A stretch of 37,295 nucleotides of DNA, from positions 1 through 37,295 of the forward strand of contig CAZXLZ010000004.1 in the NCBI GenBank assembly GCA_964642045.1, written 5' to 3'. Positions 9,054 to 17,260 of this stretch are shown piece after piece (the first letter of the stretch is position 1; each line of letters starts with the position of its first letter). Source of the DNA: RGIG5057 sp964642045. GTDB lineage: Bacteria; Bacillota; Clostridia; TANB77; CAG-465. The notes beneath the pieces are model-generated. The model had not been told where the DNA came from, ran no database searches, and saw nothing but the letters and a program-made list of their open reading frames with translations. A program made the position numbers and the translations under genes.

Positions 9054-10016
9054 TTAATATTCTTTATCTTTATACCAATTTATAGTATAGGCTAAGCCTT
9101 CCTCAACAGTTACAGATGGCTCCCATCCAAGCTCTCTTTTTATCTTGGAAGAATCTATTGCATATCTATAATCATGTCCTTTTCTATCTTCAACAAATGA
9201 TATTAAATCTTCAGATTTACCTAAAGTTTTTAGTATTAATTTTACTATTTCTAAGTTTGTTTTTTCGTTATTTCCACCAACATTATATACTTCACCTTTT
9301 TTACCATTATGAAGGACTGTATCTATTGCTATACAATGGTCTTTTACAAAAAGCCAATCTCTTATATTTGCACCTGTACCATATACTGGAAGTTTTTCGT
9401 TATTTTTAGCTTTCTTTATCATAAGTGGTATTAACTTTTCTTCATGCTGGTTTGGTCCATAGTTGTTTGAGCATCTAGTTATGCAAACATTCATATTAAA
9501 TGTTTCGCCGTATGATCTAACTACCAAGTCTGATCCAGCTTTAGATGCAGAGTATGGACTATTTGGCATAAGAGGGAGAGTCTCAACAAACATGTTATCT
9601 CCATCTTTTAAAGTGCCATATACTTCATCTGTTGAAACGTGTACAAATCTATTTGGAGAGCCTTCTCCCCAATATCTTTTACATGCCTCTATTAGACTAT
9701 GTGTTCCAAGTACATTATTTTCTGTAAAAGTAAGTGGTCTTTTTATACTATTATCAACATGTGATTCAGCAGCAAAATGAACTACTGCATCTATATTATA
9801 TTTTTCTAATGTTTCATATACAAAATCTAAATCGCATATATCACCCTTAACAAATATATACTTTCCTTCTGACGGTTTTAAATTTTCCATATTTGCTGCA
9901 TATGTAAGTTTGTCATATACTACATATGTGTATTTATCTCCATATTTTTCTATCATCATATTAACAAAGTTTGAACCTATAAATCCAGCTCCACCTGTTA
10001 TTAAAATATTTTTCAT
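9054..10016 (-). CDS. rfbB: dTDP-glucose 4,6-dehydratase
   Basis: 320 residues. Extended short-chain dehydrogenase converting dTDP-glucose to dTDP-4-keto-6-deoxyglucose, the committed step towards dTDP-L-rhamnose and related sugars. NAD-binding GGAGFIGSN lies at residues 8-16, the dehydratase motif STDEVYG near 128 (Thr-Asp-Glu are the catalytic acid/base residues) and the catalytic YSASK near 153. The length is slightly below the 330-350 usual for RfbB, with no missing motif. rfbA, rfbC and rfbD are not in the window. It has its own promoter and terminator, and its placement next to the glycan operon suggests it supplies 6-deoxysugar donors to those glycosyltransferases. Confidence 0.95.
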   Translation of the reverse strand: MKNILITGGAGFIGSNFVNMMIEKYGDKYTYVVYDKLTYAANMENLKPSEGKYIFVKGDICDLDFVYETLEKYNIDAVVHFAAESHVDNSIKRPLTFTENNVLGTHSLIEACKRYWGEGSPNRFVHVSTDEVYGTLKDGDNMFVETLPLMPNSPYSASKAGSDLVVRSYGETFNMNVCITRCSNNYGPNQHEEKLIPLMIKKAKNNEKLPVYGTGANIRDWLFVKDHCIAIDTVLHNGKKGEVYNVGGNNEKTNLEIVKLILKTLGKSEDLISFVEDRKGHDYRYAIDSSKIKRELGWEPSVTVEEGLAYTINWYKDKEY

Positions 10017-10042
10017 ATTAAATTCCCCCTAAATATAACTAG

Positions 10043-10071
10043 ATTATATATTATATTTTTTCATATGTCAA
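10043..10071 (-). promoter_or_regulatory. Sigma-A promoter of rfbB
   Basis: Minus strand TTGACA (10071-10066), 17 bases, TATAAT (10048-10043), both perfect consensus boxes. It gives a leader of about 20 bases containing the AGGGGGAA ribosome binding site before the ATG at 10016. Confidence 0.88.
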
Positions 10072-10097
10072 GATTACATATAATCTAATAATTTAAG

Positions 10098-10903
10098 CTA
10101 CATATACTTTTTTATGCCTAAAAATAACTTGCCACTTCTAGATACTTTTGTTATTTCTCCGAACTTTAAATTTACCACATTTTCTAACAGACACTATATC
10201 ATTTGGTCTTAAAATCTCACTCACAAAATACATTTCTCTAGAGTTTATAACAAGATCTCCTGCCTCTATTTTATTTTTAACTTCATTTCTGCTTAAATTA
10301 TATAGTGATGAAATAACAGCATCAGCCCTTAATGAAGGGACTATAATATTTACATCCTTGTACTTTACACTAATATTTTTTATTTCATCTGATTTAATGC
10401 TAATTTTTTCAAGTTGTACCTCATTTTTACCAACATACGTTAAATTATTTATTATATATTTTTCTATCTCTTTTAATATAAATACATAGCATGCATTATT
10501 ATCTAAAATTATATCACCTATCATTTTTCTATCTATTCCGAGTAGAATATATTGCACCCATATAATTTTTGTGTTCTAAAACTATTTGACTTGATACTGG
10601 CTTAATTTTTATACACGCTATGTATTCATCAAAAATACTATTTTCTTCTATATAATCAGGAACTAAAAATATAACAAATCTTTCTATATATTCTAGCTCA
10701 CAAAAAACTATATAATTAACTGATAAAGCATTCAAAACATTTATTACAATTTCCTTTTCATAAATACTTAAAAAATCAGTATGAATAGTTACATTTTTCA
10801 TTTCAAATTTATTTACATCATCTATAACCTTAGATGCAAGTATTCTATCTTCCTTTTTTGTATAATTTTTAAGAATTTTTTCTTTTTCTAATTTACTTAT
10901 CAT
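10098..10903 (-). CDS. ylmH: YlmH family S4-domain RNA-binding protein, requires two +1 frameshifts at CGG codons
   Basis: Three reading frames join to give 267 residues, close to the B. subtilis YlmH length. Frame 1 (10903 to 10541) encodes the N-terminal domain up to HKNYMGAIYST; frame 2 (10539 to 10162) continues GIDRKMIGDIIL and the S4 domain (SLRADAVISSLYNLSR through NDIVSVRKCGKFKV); frame 3 (10160 to 10098) gives GEITKVSRSGKLFLGIKKYM and stop. Each junction is a zero-frame CGG whose C is skipped so that GGA is read. YlmH proteins normally have H-x-x-(Y/F)-(L/M)-G-x-I-x-x-L-G-I-x-R at the first junction and G-(K/R)-F-K-(V/I)-x-E-I-x-x-x-x-x-x-G at the second, so both Gly residues fall where the family expects them. 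YlmH binds ribosomes with peptidyl-tRNA (stalled large subunits) and is often near division genes. Without shifting, the product would end at residue 124 and lack the S4 domain. Confidence 0.88.
10159..10161 (-). other. Putative +1 frameshift site 2 (CGG) in ylmH
   Basis: The frame in use reads AAA GTT CGG AGA and would stop seven codons after GTT-CGG begins (CGG is codon 133 of 139 counted from 10557). Skipping C at 10161 gives GGA GAA ATA ACA, extending to the family-typical basic C-terminus ending IKKYM at 10098. Confidence 0.78.
10538..10540 (-). other. Putative +1 frameshift site 1 (CGG) in ylmH
   Basis: Zero frame TCT ACT CGG AAT AGA TAG; skipping C at 10540 reads GGA ATA GAT AGA AAA ATG (GIDRKM), the conserved YlmH continuation. 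There is no homopolymer at the site, and the preceding codon ACT cannot re-pair well one base downstream, so classic P-site slippage is unlikely. Confidence 0.78.
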
Positions 10904-10909
10904 ACAGTA

Positions 10910-10938
10910 ATTATATCATAAAAAATGTATAATATCAA
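10910..10938 (-). promoter_or_regulatory. ylmH: Sigma-A promoter of ylmH, predicts a leaderless mRNA
   Basis: Minus strand TTGATA (10938-10933), 17 bases, TATAAT (10915-10910). Only six bases (TACTGT) separate the -10 box from the ATG at 10903, so the expected start of transcription is at or next to the A of ATG, and there is no Shine-Dalgarno sequence. Confidence 0.75.
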
Positions 10939-10945
10939 AAAATAG

Positions 10946-10977
10946 CTCACTATCTTAAGAACACTTAAAATAGTGAG
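10946..10977 (-). terminator. Hairpin terminator after the DUF4046-like gene
   Basis: CTCACTAT (10946-10953) pairs with ATAGTGAG (10970-10977), with TTAA/TTAA extending the stem inside. On the minus strand it is followed by CTATTTTTTG. It lies 8 bases past the stop at 10986 and overlaps the upstream edge of the ylmH promoter region. Confidence 0.75.
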
Positions 10978-10985
10978 TTTTGTAA

Positions 10986-11816
10986 TTAATCTTTTTTAAA
11001 TCTGTTAATAGAATAAGATTTAATATCTTCTTTTCGGTAATTAAGCTCAGGATATGTAGTTTGGAGTGCAAGCAGTGGTGAGTGATTAAACACTCTATGA
11101 AGCATAGAATCCAAATCATTGTCACGAAATACCTTTACAGATATTTTTTCACATACATCTTGTTTGGACCAACCTAAGACTTCATCAATAAGCCACTTGG
11201 TAGCTTCTATCCCTTTTTTTAAAGTCCATTTATAGTCTTTGCTAGGAAGCTGCCATGATTTATACCGACCTTTGTAATATAAATCTAAGAATTTAAATAC
11301 TCCGCCTTCCTCTCTAAAAATAGCACCTTTACGACTTATAAGCTTATAGCTTGGAGACTTTAGTAGTCTTTTGTTTACATCCTCTAAATTTTCTAGGTCA
11401 ATGTTTTCTCTTTTGGCTATCCAAAGTAAAGCATCAAGTCTATTATTTTCTTCATCCCAGTATCCAGAGCTTACTCTTGGAAGCTCAAAGTGATAAATAT
11501 CAAGCTCACTAAAGCAATAGTCTATCACTTTAAATGGAACATTATTAAACATACAAAAAACTGTTCCAAGTTTTACACTCTGTAAAAAACTTTTCCAATC
11601 TAAACTTAAGAGTTCTTTTTTTAATCTTTCTTTTTCATCTTTATTTTCCATATAGTTTTCAGATATAGTAAACTTCTTAAAAATATTATATCTTATAAGC
11701 TCTTTTGCCTTCTCCTTATCTATATAGTTACTTGGAAATCTCCTTATTTCTCCTGTAAGCAGTGCATTATACACATCAAAAAGTGAAAGTTTAGAGTATT
11801 TAATTTTTTCCTTCAT
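10986..11816 (-). CDS. Unrecognised protein, resembles DUF4046 proteins
   Basis: 276 residues, soluble, rich in Lys, Trp and Tyr. The opening (LSLFDVYNALLTGEIRRFP) and the C-terminal WSKQDVCEKISVKVF followed by LHRVFNHSPLLAL remind me of bacterial proteins annotated as DUF4046, whose function is unknown; I hold this loosely. The region around residues 195-235 looks like a short helical DNA-binding-type repeat. It has its own promoter and terminator and no functional link to ylmH or the ger operon. Codon 184 is CGG (11265-11267) and the frame stays open through it; a +1 shift there would run into a stop after 15 codons. This makes it one of the counter-examples to strict CGG recoding, or a recent arrival. 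Confidence 0.55.
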   Translation of the reverse strand: MKEKIKYSKLSLFDVYNALLTGEIRRFPSNYIDKEKAKELIRYNIFKKFTISENYMENKDEKERLKKELLSLDWKSFLQSVKLGTVFCMFNNVPFKVIDYCFSELDIYHFELPRVSSGYWDEENNRLDALLWIAKRENIDLENLEDVNKRLLKSPSYKLISRKGAIFREEGGVFKFLDLYYKGRYKSWQLPSKDYKWTLKKGIEATKWLIDEVLGWSKQDVCEKISVKVFRDNDLDSMLHRVFNHSPLLALQTTYPELNYRKEDIKSYSINRFKKD

Positions 11817-11866
11817 TTTAAAGCTCCTTTTAAAATTTTTTAGGATATCAAATATTTATGTGAATA

Positions 11867-11894
11867 ATTATACCACATTTTATTATATTTTCAA
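11867..11894 (-). promoter_or_regulatory. Promoter of the DUF4046-like gene
   Basis: Minus strand TTGAAA (11894-11889), 16 bases, TATAAT (11872-11867), about 50 bases before the ATG and AAGGAGC. The -35 box overlaps the gerKB stop codon (11891-11893). Confidence 0.65.
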
Positions 11895-13000
11895 TACTTT
11901 TTCTTCATTTTAAGGTATAATATTCTAAAAAATATTATAAGTACAAAACTTCCAATTACAGCGCTCAGCAAATATGGAAAGATATTCATATAAAAGGTAT
12001 TTGCAACCGTTACATTAGGGAATATCTTAAGAGATGCTATGCATATAATTAGCGGAATAACTATACTAGATATCTTTGTCACTTTTTCTTTATTAAAAGT
12101 TTTCTCAAAAGTTTTTAATATATACATCATACACATTAAAGAAGTAATTATAATATTAAAACAAAATTGAATAGCAAATATATTTTGCACTCTCTCAAAT
12201 ATGTAAAAAATTTTAATCTGTGTTAAAAGATTATATTCAGGATATTTTATTAAAGATATAATATTTATTCCTAAAGAAAGTAGCGCAAGTACTGTTAACA
12301 GTAGTATATTTAAACAACCTATTATATAGTATATTATTATTGATTTTTTATATTTTTTCTCATCTGTAACTATAGATTTTCCAACTAATGTTACAAGGAA
12401 AATAGGAAATGCTGCAAAAACTGCATATATTAATGAGCCCTTTAAAATTCCAGCTGTTCCTCCTTCAAATATTGGAAATAAATTACTAAAATCAACATTT
12501 GATGTTATACCTATAATAGTTAAAGCAATAGGTACGATATTTATATAAAATAATATTTGAGATGATTTACATATGCTAACTATACCTTTTGATAATATAT
12601 AAGAAAACATTATAAAAAGAAAGCATGCTATAAATATCTTCGATGTTTCAGGCATATACTCAACATCTATGAAGCTTATGAAATTATATAAAATGAAACT
12701 CGCAATAAATCCACAAACTATACTTATTATAAAATTTATAATCTTACCTACGTTATTTCCAAAAATTATATTTATTGTATCTACTATCCCTTCACCTTTT
12801 GTATTTTTTAATATGTACATTATTAAAAGTAAAGGAATTATACTAACAATTATTCCTATAATTACGGCAAGTGGTGTGCTTGTTTTTGCTTCTCTAAAAA
12901 TATTACTTGTGGCAATTCCTAAGAAACACCCTTGGCATAAAAAGAAAACTAAACTTGAAGCACTTGATGGATATACTTTTTCTTCAACATTATTTACCAC
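11891..13000 (-). CDS. gerKB: Spore germination receptor B subunit
   Basis: 369 residues and about ten membrane helices, the size and layout of GerB subunits (GerAB/GerKB, amino acid-polyamine-organocation transporter-like fold) that bind the germinant within the spore inner membrane. The opening (SSASSLVFFLCQGCFLGIAT) and loops such as GEGIVDTINIIFGNNVGK correspond to the family. The start overlaps the end of the C-subunit gene by 7 bases, indicating translational coupling. Together with the A and C subunits it would form one complete receptor. The name gerK reflects the A-C-B gene order; the germinant is unknown. Confidence 0.9.
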   Translation of the reverse strand: MVNNVEEKVYPSSASSLVFFLCQGCFLGIATSNIFREAKTSTPLAVIIGIIVSIIPLLLIMYILKNTKGEGIVDTINIIFGNNVGKIINFIISIVCGFIASFILYNFISFIDVEYMPETSKIFIACFLFIMFSYILSKGIVSICKSSQILFYINIVPIALTIIGITSNVDFSNLFPIFEGGTAGILKGSLIYAVFAAFPIFLVTLVGKSIVTDEKKYKKSIIIYYIIGCLNILLLTVLALLSLGINIISLIKYPEYNLLTQIKIFYIFERVQNIFAIQFCFNIIITSLMCMMYILKTFEKTFNKEKVTKISSIVIPLIICIASLKIFPNVTVANTFYMNIFPYLLSAVIGSFVLIIFFRILYLKMKKKY

Positions 13001-14163
13001 TGACTAAGCACGCTCCCTTCATTTTTAAGAGATGTCTCTACCTTTATACTAAAATCAATTTTACTTAAATAATTTTGACTTTTTTCTTTAAATTTATTTC
13101 CATATTTTTTATAAAACATATCTCCAAAACCACTAATATCCACTTTATATTCTTCCTTTAAATTATTAAGATAGCTAACTACCATAGCTTTTATTTCTTT
13201 TTCTAAAGCATCCTCTAGTTTTTTCAAATCATCCTCATTTTTTATATTATATTTGCCTTTTACTTCTGTAAGATTAGCTGTTATATCGACTGCGAGTTTT
13301 ACTTTAAATGAACCGTCTTCCATAGACACATCTGTTTTAGCTTTACTTTCTAATATTTGAAATGCTAAGTCAATATCATCTATTTTAGTCTGTATAATTG
13401 CATTTTTTAAATCATTAGATATCATGTTATAAACTTTAGTTTCATCTTTTGTAATATATCCCATAAGCTTACCATCTTTAAAATATGCTGCATTAGAAAT
13501 AATAACTTTTGTTTCAGATACCGAATCTTCTATATTTTCTAAACTTTTTCCTTCTTCTTTATTCCCAATTAGTTCTACAGAAGATATTAAATTACTGTCA
13601 TACTCTTTCATTATTTTATCCACCGTTTTATACAAAGTATTTTGCGTAGCTGTTCCTTCATATCTAAATGTAGCCTCTAAACTATCAAAAATATTAGTTG
13701 ATGGATTCATTTCAACGGGTGTTAGCGTGCTTATAATATCAAAAGGTGATGAGCCTTCTTTAGCTATTAAAAGTACAATTTCATAGTTTACATCTGTATT
13801 TCTCATAAAAAAATCTAATGGCTCTTCAAGACCATCTCTTGCTACCTCTTCTGATAAAATCACCAGCTTTAAATGTGCTAAATGTAGTTTTTTTGGTGAT
13901 TCGTTTATAACCGACCTTAAAGCTCCTTGAATTGTTTTATCCTCATTTGTATAAACTGTTATCTGTGACTGACTACTTGCTGCCTCGGTACCAGAGCCAT
14001 TTTTCTTAGAATTCATTACTTGAACTGAAACTTTATATGTTCCATCATCTGTCTTATCTATACCTATACTAGAAACAATTGCAAGTTCATTTAATTCTTT
14101 ATAATTAGCTATACCGCCAGTAAAAATTAGTAATATTAATATCAATAATATTCTCCACTTCAT
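12994..14163 (-). CDS. gerKC: Spore germination receptor C subunit without a lipobox cysteine
   Basis: 389 residues. The Ger(x)C family is recognisable from the post-signal sequence NYKELNELAIVSSIGID and the domain order through FRYEGTATQN to the C-terminal SQNYLSKIDFSIKVE. GerC subunits are normally lipoproteins with a Cys right after the signal peptide (usual form ...GC-x-(D/N)-x-x-E-(L/I)). Here the signal segment reads LLILILLIFTGGIANYKEL: Gly-Gly-Ile-Ala where the Cys is expected, so lipidation looks impossible and the protein would be held by its N-terminal helix or secreted. It lies one base from the A-subunit gene and overlaps the B-subunit gene, so the receptor operon itself is intact. 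Confidence 0.9.
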   Translation of the reverse strand: MKWRILLILILLIFTGGIANYKELNELAIVSSIGIDKTDDGTYKVSVQVMNSKKNGSGTEAASSQSQITVYTNEDKTIQGALRSVINESPKKLHLAHLKLVILSEEVARDGLEEPLDFFMRNTDVNYEIVLLIAKEGSSPFDIISTLTPVEMNPSTNIFDSLEATFRYEGTATQNTLYKTVDKIMKEYDSNLISSVELIGNKEEGKSLENIEDSVSETKVIISNAAYFKDGKLMGYITKDETKVYNMISNDLKNAIIQTKIDDIDLAFQILESKAKTDVSMEDGSFKVKLAVDITANLTEVKGKYNIKNEDDLKKLEDALEKEIKAMVVSYLNNLKEEYKVDISGFGDMFYKKYGNKFKEKSQNYLSKIDFSIKVETSLKNEGSVLSQW

Positions 14164-14164
14164 A

Positions 14165-15700
14165 TTAGTTTTCTCCCTTTTTCATTCTTAATTTAGTAAT
14201 ATTGGAAGTAAGTATACTTTTTCTATTTTTAAGCTTTGTTATATTTTTCCTTACTATAGTGTCATTTTCTAATTCTTCTATATCAGCAGGTGCAAAAGGA
14301 TATACATATGATGTATCCAAAATATTAATGCTACAAACTTTAACAATAAACATTATTAAAGCTACAAAGAAACCAAAGAGTCCTGCTATTGATGAGAAGA
14401 ATAAAAATATTATTCTCCAATTTCTTATAGCATTTGCAAAGTTTATATCTTGGAATAACAGTCCTGTAATTTTTGTCATAGCGATTACTATAATCATTAT
14501 TGGTGAAACTATTCCAGCAGATACCGCTGCATCTCCAATAACAAGAGCACCTACTATAGAAAGTGTGCTACCCATTGTACTTGCAACTCTACTATCTCCC
14601 TCTCTTAAAAATTCAAAAGAAATTATCATAACTACTGCTTCCAAAATAGCTGGAAATGGAACACCACTTCTTTGTATTGCAAAGGATACTAAAAGCTCTG
14701 TTGGAAGTGCTTCATGATTAAATGTAGTAAGTGCAAGATATACAGCAGGAGTAATTAGAGTAATAACAAATGCTATAATCCTTATTATCCTCATAAAAAA
14801 TGCAGTATTACTCTTTTGATAATAATCTTCTATATTCTTAAAATGGTCAACTAGAAAAGATGGAAGTATAATTACAAAAGGTGTATTATCAACAACTATT
14901 GCTATTCTTCCTTGCATTAAATAGTATGATACTAAATCCGGTCTTTCTGTACTTAAAATAGTTGGAAAATCAGTAGTATTTCCCCCTGCTATTATTATTT
15001 CTCTTATATTATTACTATCTAAAATACCATCAATATCTACTGCATCTAATTTTTTCTTTATTTCTTCTACATGCTTCTTTTTTGCTATATCAGATATATA
15101 TAGTATTCCTATTTGAGTTTTTGTTCTTCTGCCTAGCTGAGTCTCGTCTATTACTAACTTTTCAGTTTTTAATCTTTTTCTAATAAGACCTAAGTTAGTA
15201 ACGTAATTTTCAACAAATGCGTCTTTTGGACCTTTTATAGTACCTTCTGTTGTAGGTTCGGCTATTGCTCTATTTAAGTTTTTCTTAAGTTCAATTGCTA
15301 GAAATTCTTCGCTTGATATAAAAAGTACAAAACCTGAATATAGATAGTAAAAAATATCATCTTTTTTTAAATCTACACTTTTTACTGAGGGTGCATATAA
15401 TTTCTTTTCAAATAACTCCTTAAATTTAACTTCTTTATTTTTCTTTAAATTATATCTTGTTATTTTTACAGATTCTTTACTTTCTTCTTTTACATCATCT
15501 TCAATCTCATTTTCAAACGTATAATTTGCTATACTCTTTATAACAAACTCAGATAAATCCTTTGAATCAACAACGCTTTGTACATATACAAGTTCTACAC
15601 ATATATCATTAACTTTTACTTCCCTATATGATATTTCTTCACTATTTCTAGTTTTACTTTTTATATAATTTATAATTTTATTTTTATCAACATCTTCCAT
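14165..15700 (-). CDS. gerKA: Spore germination receptor A subunit
   Basis: 511 residues. GerA family (PF03323): a soluble N-terminal half of about 290 residues with signature stretches (VENYVTNLGLIRKRLK near 165; IGILYISDIA near 203; RPDLVSYYLMQGRIA near 265) followed by four to five membrane helices with LPTELLVSFAIQRSGVPFP near 345 and EFLREGDSRV near 378. A subunits form the oligomeric ion-channel-like core of nutrient germinant receptors in the spore inner membrane. ATG start behind TAGGAG, 17 bases after the spoIID-type gene, so those genes are probably on one transcript. It is highly similar to clostridial GerKA-type proteins by pattern. No in-frame CGG. Confidence 0.93.
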   Translation of the reverse strand: MEDVDKNKIINYIKSKTRNSEEISYREVKVNDICVELVYVQSVVDSKDLSEFVIKSIANYTFENEIEDDVKEESKESVKITRYNLKKNKEVKFKELFEKKLYAPSVKSVDLKKDDIFYYLYSGFVLFISSEEFLAIELKKNLNRAIAEPTTEGTIKGPKDAFVENYVTNLGLIRKRLKTEKLVIDETQLGRRTKTQIGILYISDIAKKKHVEEIKKKLDAVDIDGILDSNNIREIIIAGGNTTDFPTILSTERPDLVSYYLMQGRIAIVVDNTPFVIILPSFLVDHFKNIEDYYQKSNTAFFMRIIRIIAFVITLITPAVYLALTTFNHEALPTELLVSFAIQRSGVPFPAILEAVVMIISFEFLREGDSRVASTMGSTLSIVGALVIGDAAVSAGIVSPIMIIVIAMTKITGLLFQDINFANAIRNWRIIFLFFSSIAGLFGFFVALIMFIVKVCSINILDTSYVYPFAPADIEELENDTIVRKNITKLKNRKSILTSNITKLRMKKGEN

Positions 15701-15717
15701 AATACTTGCTCCTAAAA

Positions 15718-17139
15718 TTAATTAACATACGAAAAATAAATATTTGTATAATAATGTGTTAAAATTGAATCAAAACTGTATCCCTGTTTTGCCATCTCAT
15801 TTGCACCATACTGACTCATTCCCACGCCATGTCCGTATCCTCTTGTAGTTATATTAAGACCTGAATCAGTTTTTACAATATCAAAATCTGTGCTTCTAAG
15901 ACCAAGTTTTGTCCTTATCTGAACACCTGTGAATATACTTTCTCCTATTTTTATCTTATCTACTCTATCACTTTCAGTAAGTGATAATACCTCTATATTT
16001 GTTTCTGCATTTACTCCTATACCCAATTTAGAAGAAACATCACCATATGAAAAACTTTTTGTTACAGAATAATTCTTTACATTTTTATCCCATGAACTAT
16101 CTACACTTACTAAATATGGATAAGTAGAATTCCAAATATATTTTGGTAGTTCTGTCTTACCACTACTTATAGAGTGATAAAGAGCATCTATATAATTTCC
16201 GCCATACATCATAACCATTCCTGAAGTTGCATCTACTGCACTTTTTACCCTGTTATAATAATAATCAAAAGAGGCTCCCCAGTCATTTCTTAGCTGAGTT
16301 TCTGTTTTATATACTTGGTCATTAGTAGAATTTACAAGTGTTTTTCCAGCTGATACCTTTTTCATTGTATATGTCCTTGCTGCTACTGCTTGTGCTTTTA
16401 ATGCCTCACTATTAAATGATGCTGGCATTTCTGCTGCAACGACACCTACAATATAATCTTCTAACTTTAAGTTACTTATTACTCCATTATTATTTAACGT
16501 TACCATTACTCCTGTGTATACTGGTTCAGGTGCAGGAGCTGGCTCAGGTTCAGGCGTAGGGGTTGGCGCTGGTGTTGGTGCTGGCGCTGGCGCCTGTGTT
16601 GTAGCTGAAGTAGATGGCTTCTGTGACGCGCTAGAATTTACTGTTTTATTATCATTAGAATTAGTATTAGATGTCTTAATGTTTGCACTTGCACTTTCAT
16701 TTTTACTTATATCTACATTTTTATTTTTATTTTCAGTGCTTTCTTTCTCATCTTTATTTTCACTTGCTAAATCACTAACGTTCAACTTAGTTAATATTTC
16801 CAAATCTTCGTCTTTTTTTTTCTCTTGCACTTCAGACACTACTACATTACTATCACTTAAAACATCACACGTTTCCTCTGATAACTTTTTGTTATATAGT
16901 CCTAAAAAAAGTGCTAGACTCATACTACCTACTACCATTCCATTTACAATTAACATAGCTTTTCCTGAACCTGTTTTACTTAAAAATGTATCTATATATT
17001 TTTTTAGTTTATATGTAAAAGAATTTTCACCATCTTTGCTAAAAAAATCCTTTCCAAATTCATATTTATCATCAAGATCTACATATATATACGGAACTAT
17101 CTCATTATCAAAAACTCTAAATTCATGCCTTATTTTCAT
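15718..17139 (-). CDS. spoIID: SpoIID/LytB-domain protein with long proline-rich linker
   Basis: 473 residues, longer than the roughly 340 of B. subtilis SpoIID. Order: a cytoplasmic N-terminus of about 55 residues, one membrane helix (about 63-85), an acidic/Lys/Asn/Ser-rich linker, an Ala-Pro-Thr-Glu-rich segment (about 180-207), then the SpoIID domain from about 212: EDYIVGVVAAEMPASF with the catalytic-type Glu, ALKAQAVAARTY, SSGKTE and the C-terminal GYGHGVGMSQYGANEMA. SpoIID is a lytic transglycosylase that trims peptidoglycan during engulfment in the mother cell. The domain call is certain; whether this copy is the engulfment enzyme or a germination/vegetative paralogue is open, since it sits directly upstream of gerKACB with a 17-base gap. 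Confidence 0.85.
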   Translation of the reverse strand: MKIRHEFRVFDNEIVPYIYVDLDDKYEFGKDFFSKDGENSFTYKLKKYIDTFLSKTGSGKAMLIVNGMVVGSMSLALFLGLYNKKLSEETCDVLSDSNVVVSEVQEKKKDEDLEILTKLNVSDLASENKDEKESTENKNKNVDISKNESASANIKTSNTNSNDNKTVNSSASQKPSTSATTQAPAPAPTPAPTPTPEPEPAPAPEPVYTGVMVTLNNNGVISNLKLEDYIVGVVAAEMPASFNSEALKAQAVAARTYTMKKVSAGKTLVNSTNDQVYKTETQLRNDWGASFDYYYNRVKSAVDATSGMVMMYGGNYIDALYHSISSGKTELPKYIWNSTYPYLVSVDSSWDKNVKNYSVTKSFSYGDVSSKLGIGVNAETNIEVLSLTESDRVDKIKIGESIFTGVQIRTKLGLRSTDFDIVKTDSGLNITTRGYGHGVGMSQYGANEMAKQGYSFDSILTHYYTNIYFSYVN

Positions 17140-17260
17140 TTAAATTCACCTAAAGTTATTTTTTACTAAACTTTCCAAATATATACAAAAATATTTATAA
17201 ATATATAATCCTTATCATATTTAATTTTTATTATCATATATTTTGTTAGAGGTGATTTTT

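Noticed and set aside
9116..9780. Plus-strand open frames across rfbB
   Set aside because: Shadows of rfbB; no start signals and no recognisable protein.
10138..10557. A separate 139-residue S4 protein starting at GTG 10557
   Set aside because: It has no ribosome binding site, begins in the middle of a conserved motif of YlmH, and its N-terminal partner lies directly upstream in another frame.
16514..17143. Open frame antisense to the spoIID-type gene (Gly/Ala-rich)
   Set aside because: It mirrors the proline-rich linker of the real gene and has no ribosome binding site or promoter.
17140..17260. Sporulation-specific (sigma-E or sigma-G) promoter upstream of spoIID
   Set aside because: The region is very AT-rich and I could not match either consensus convincingly.
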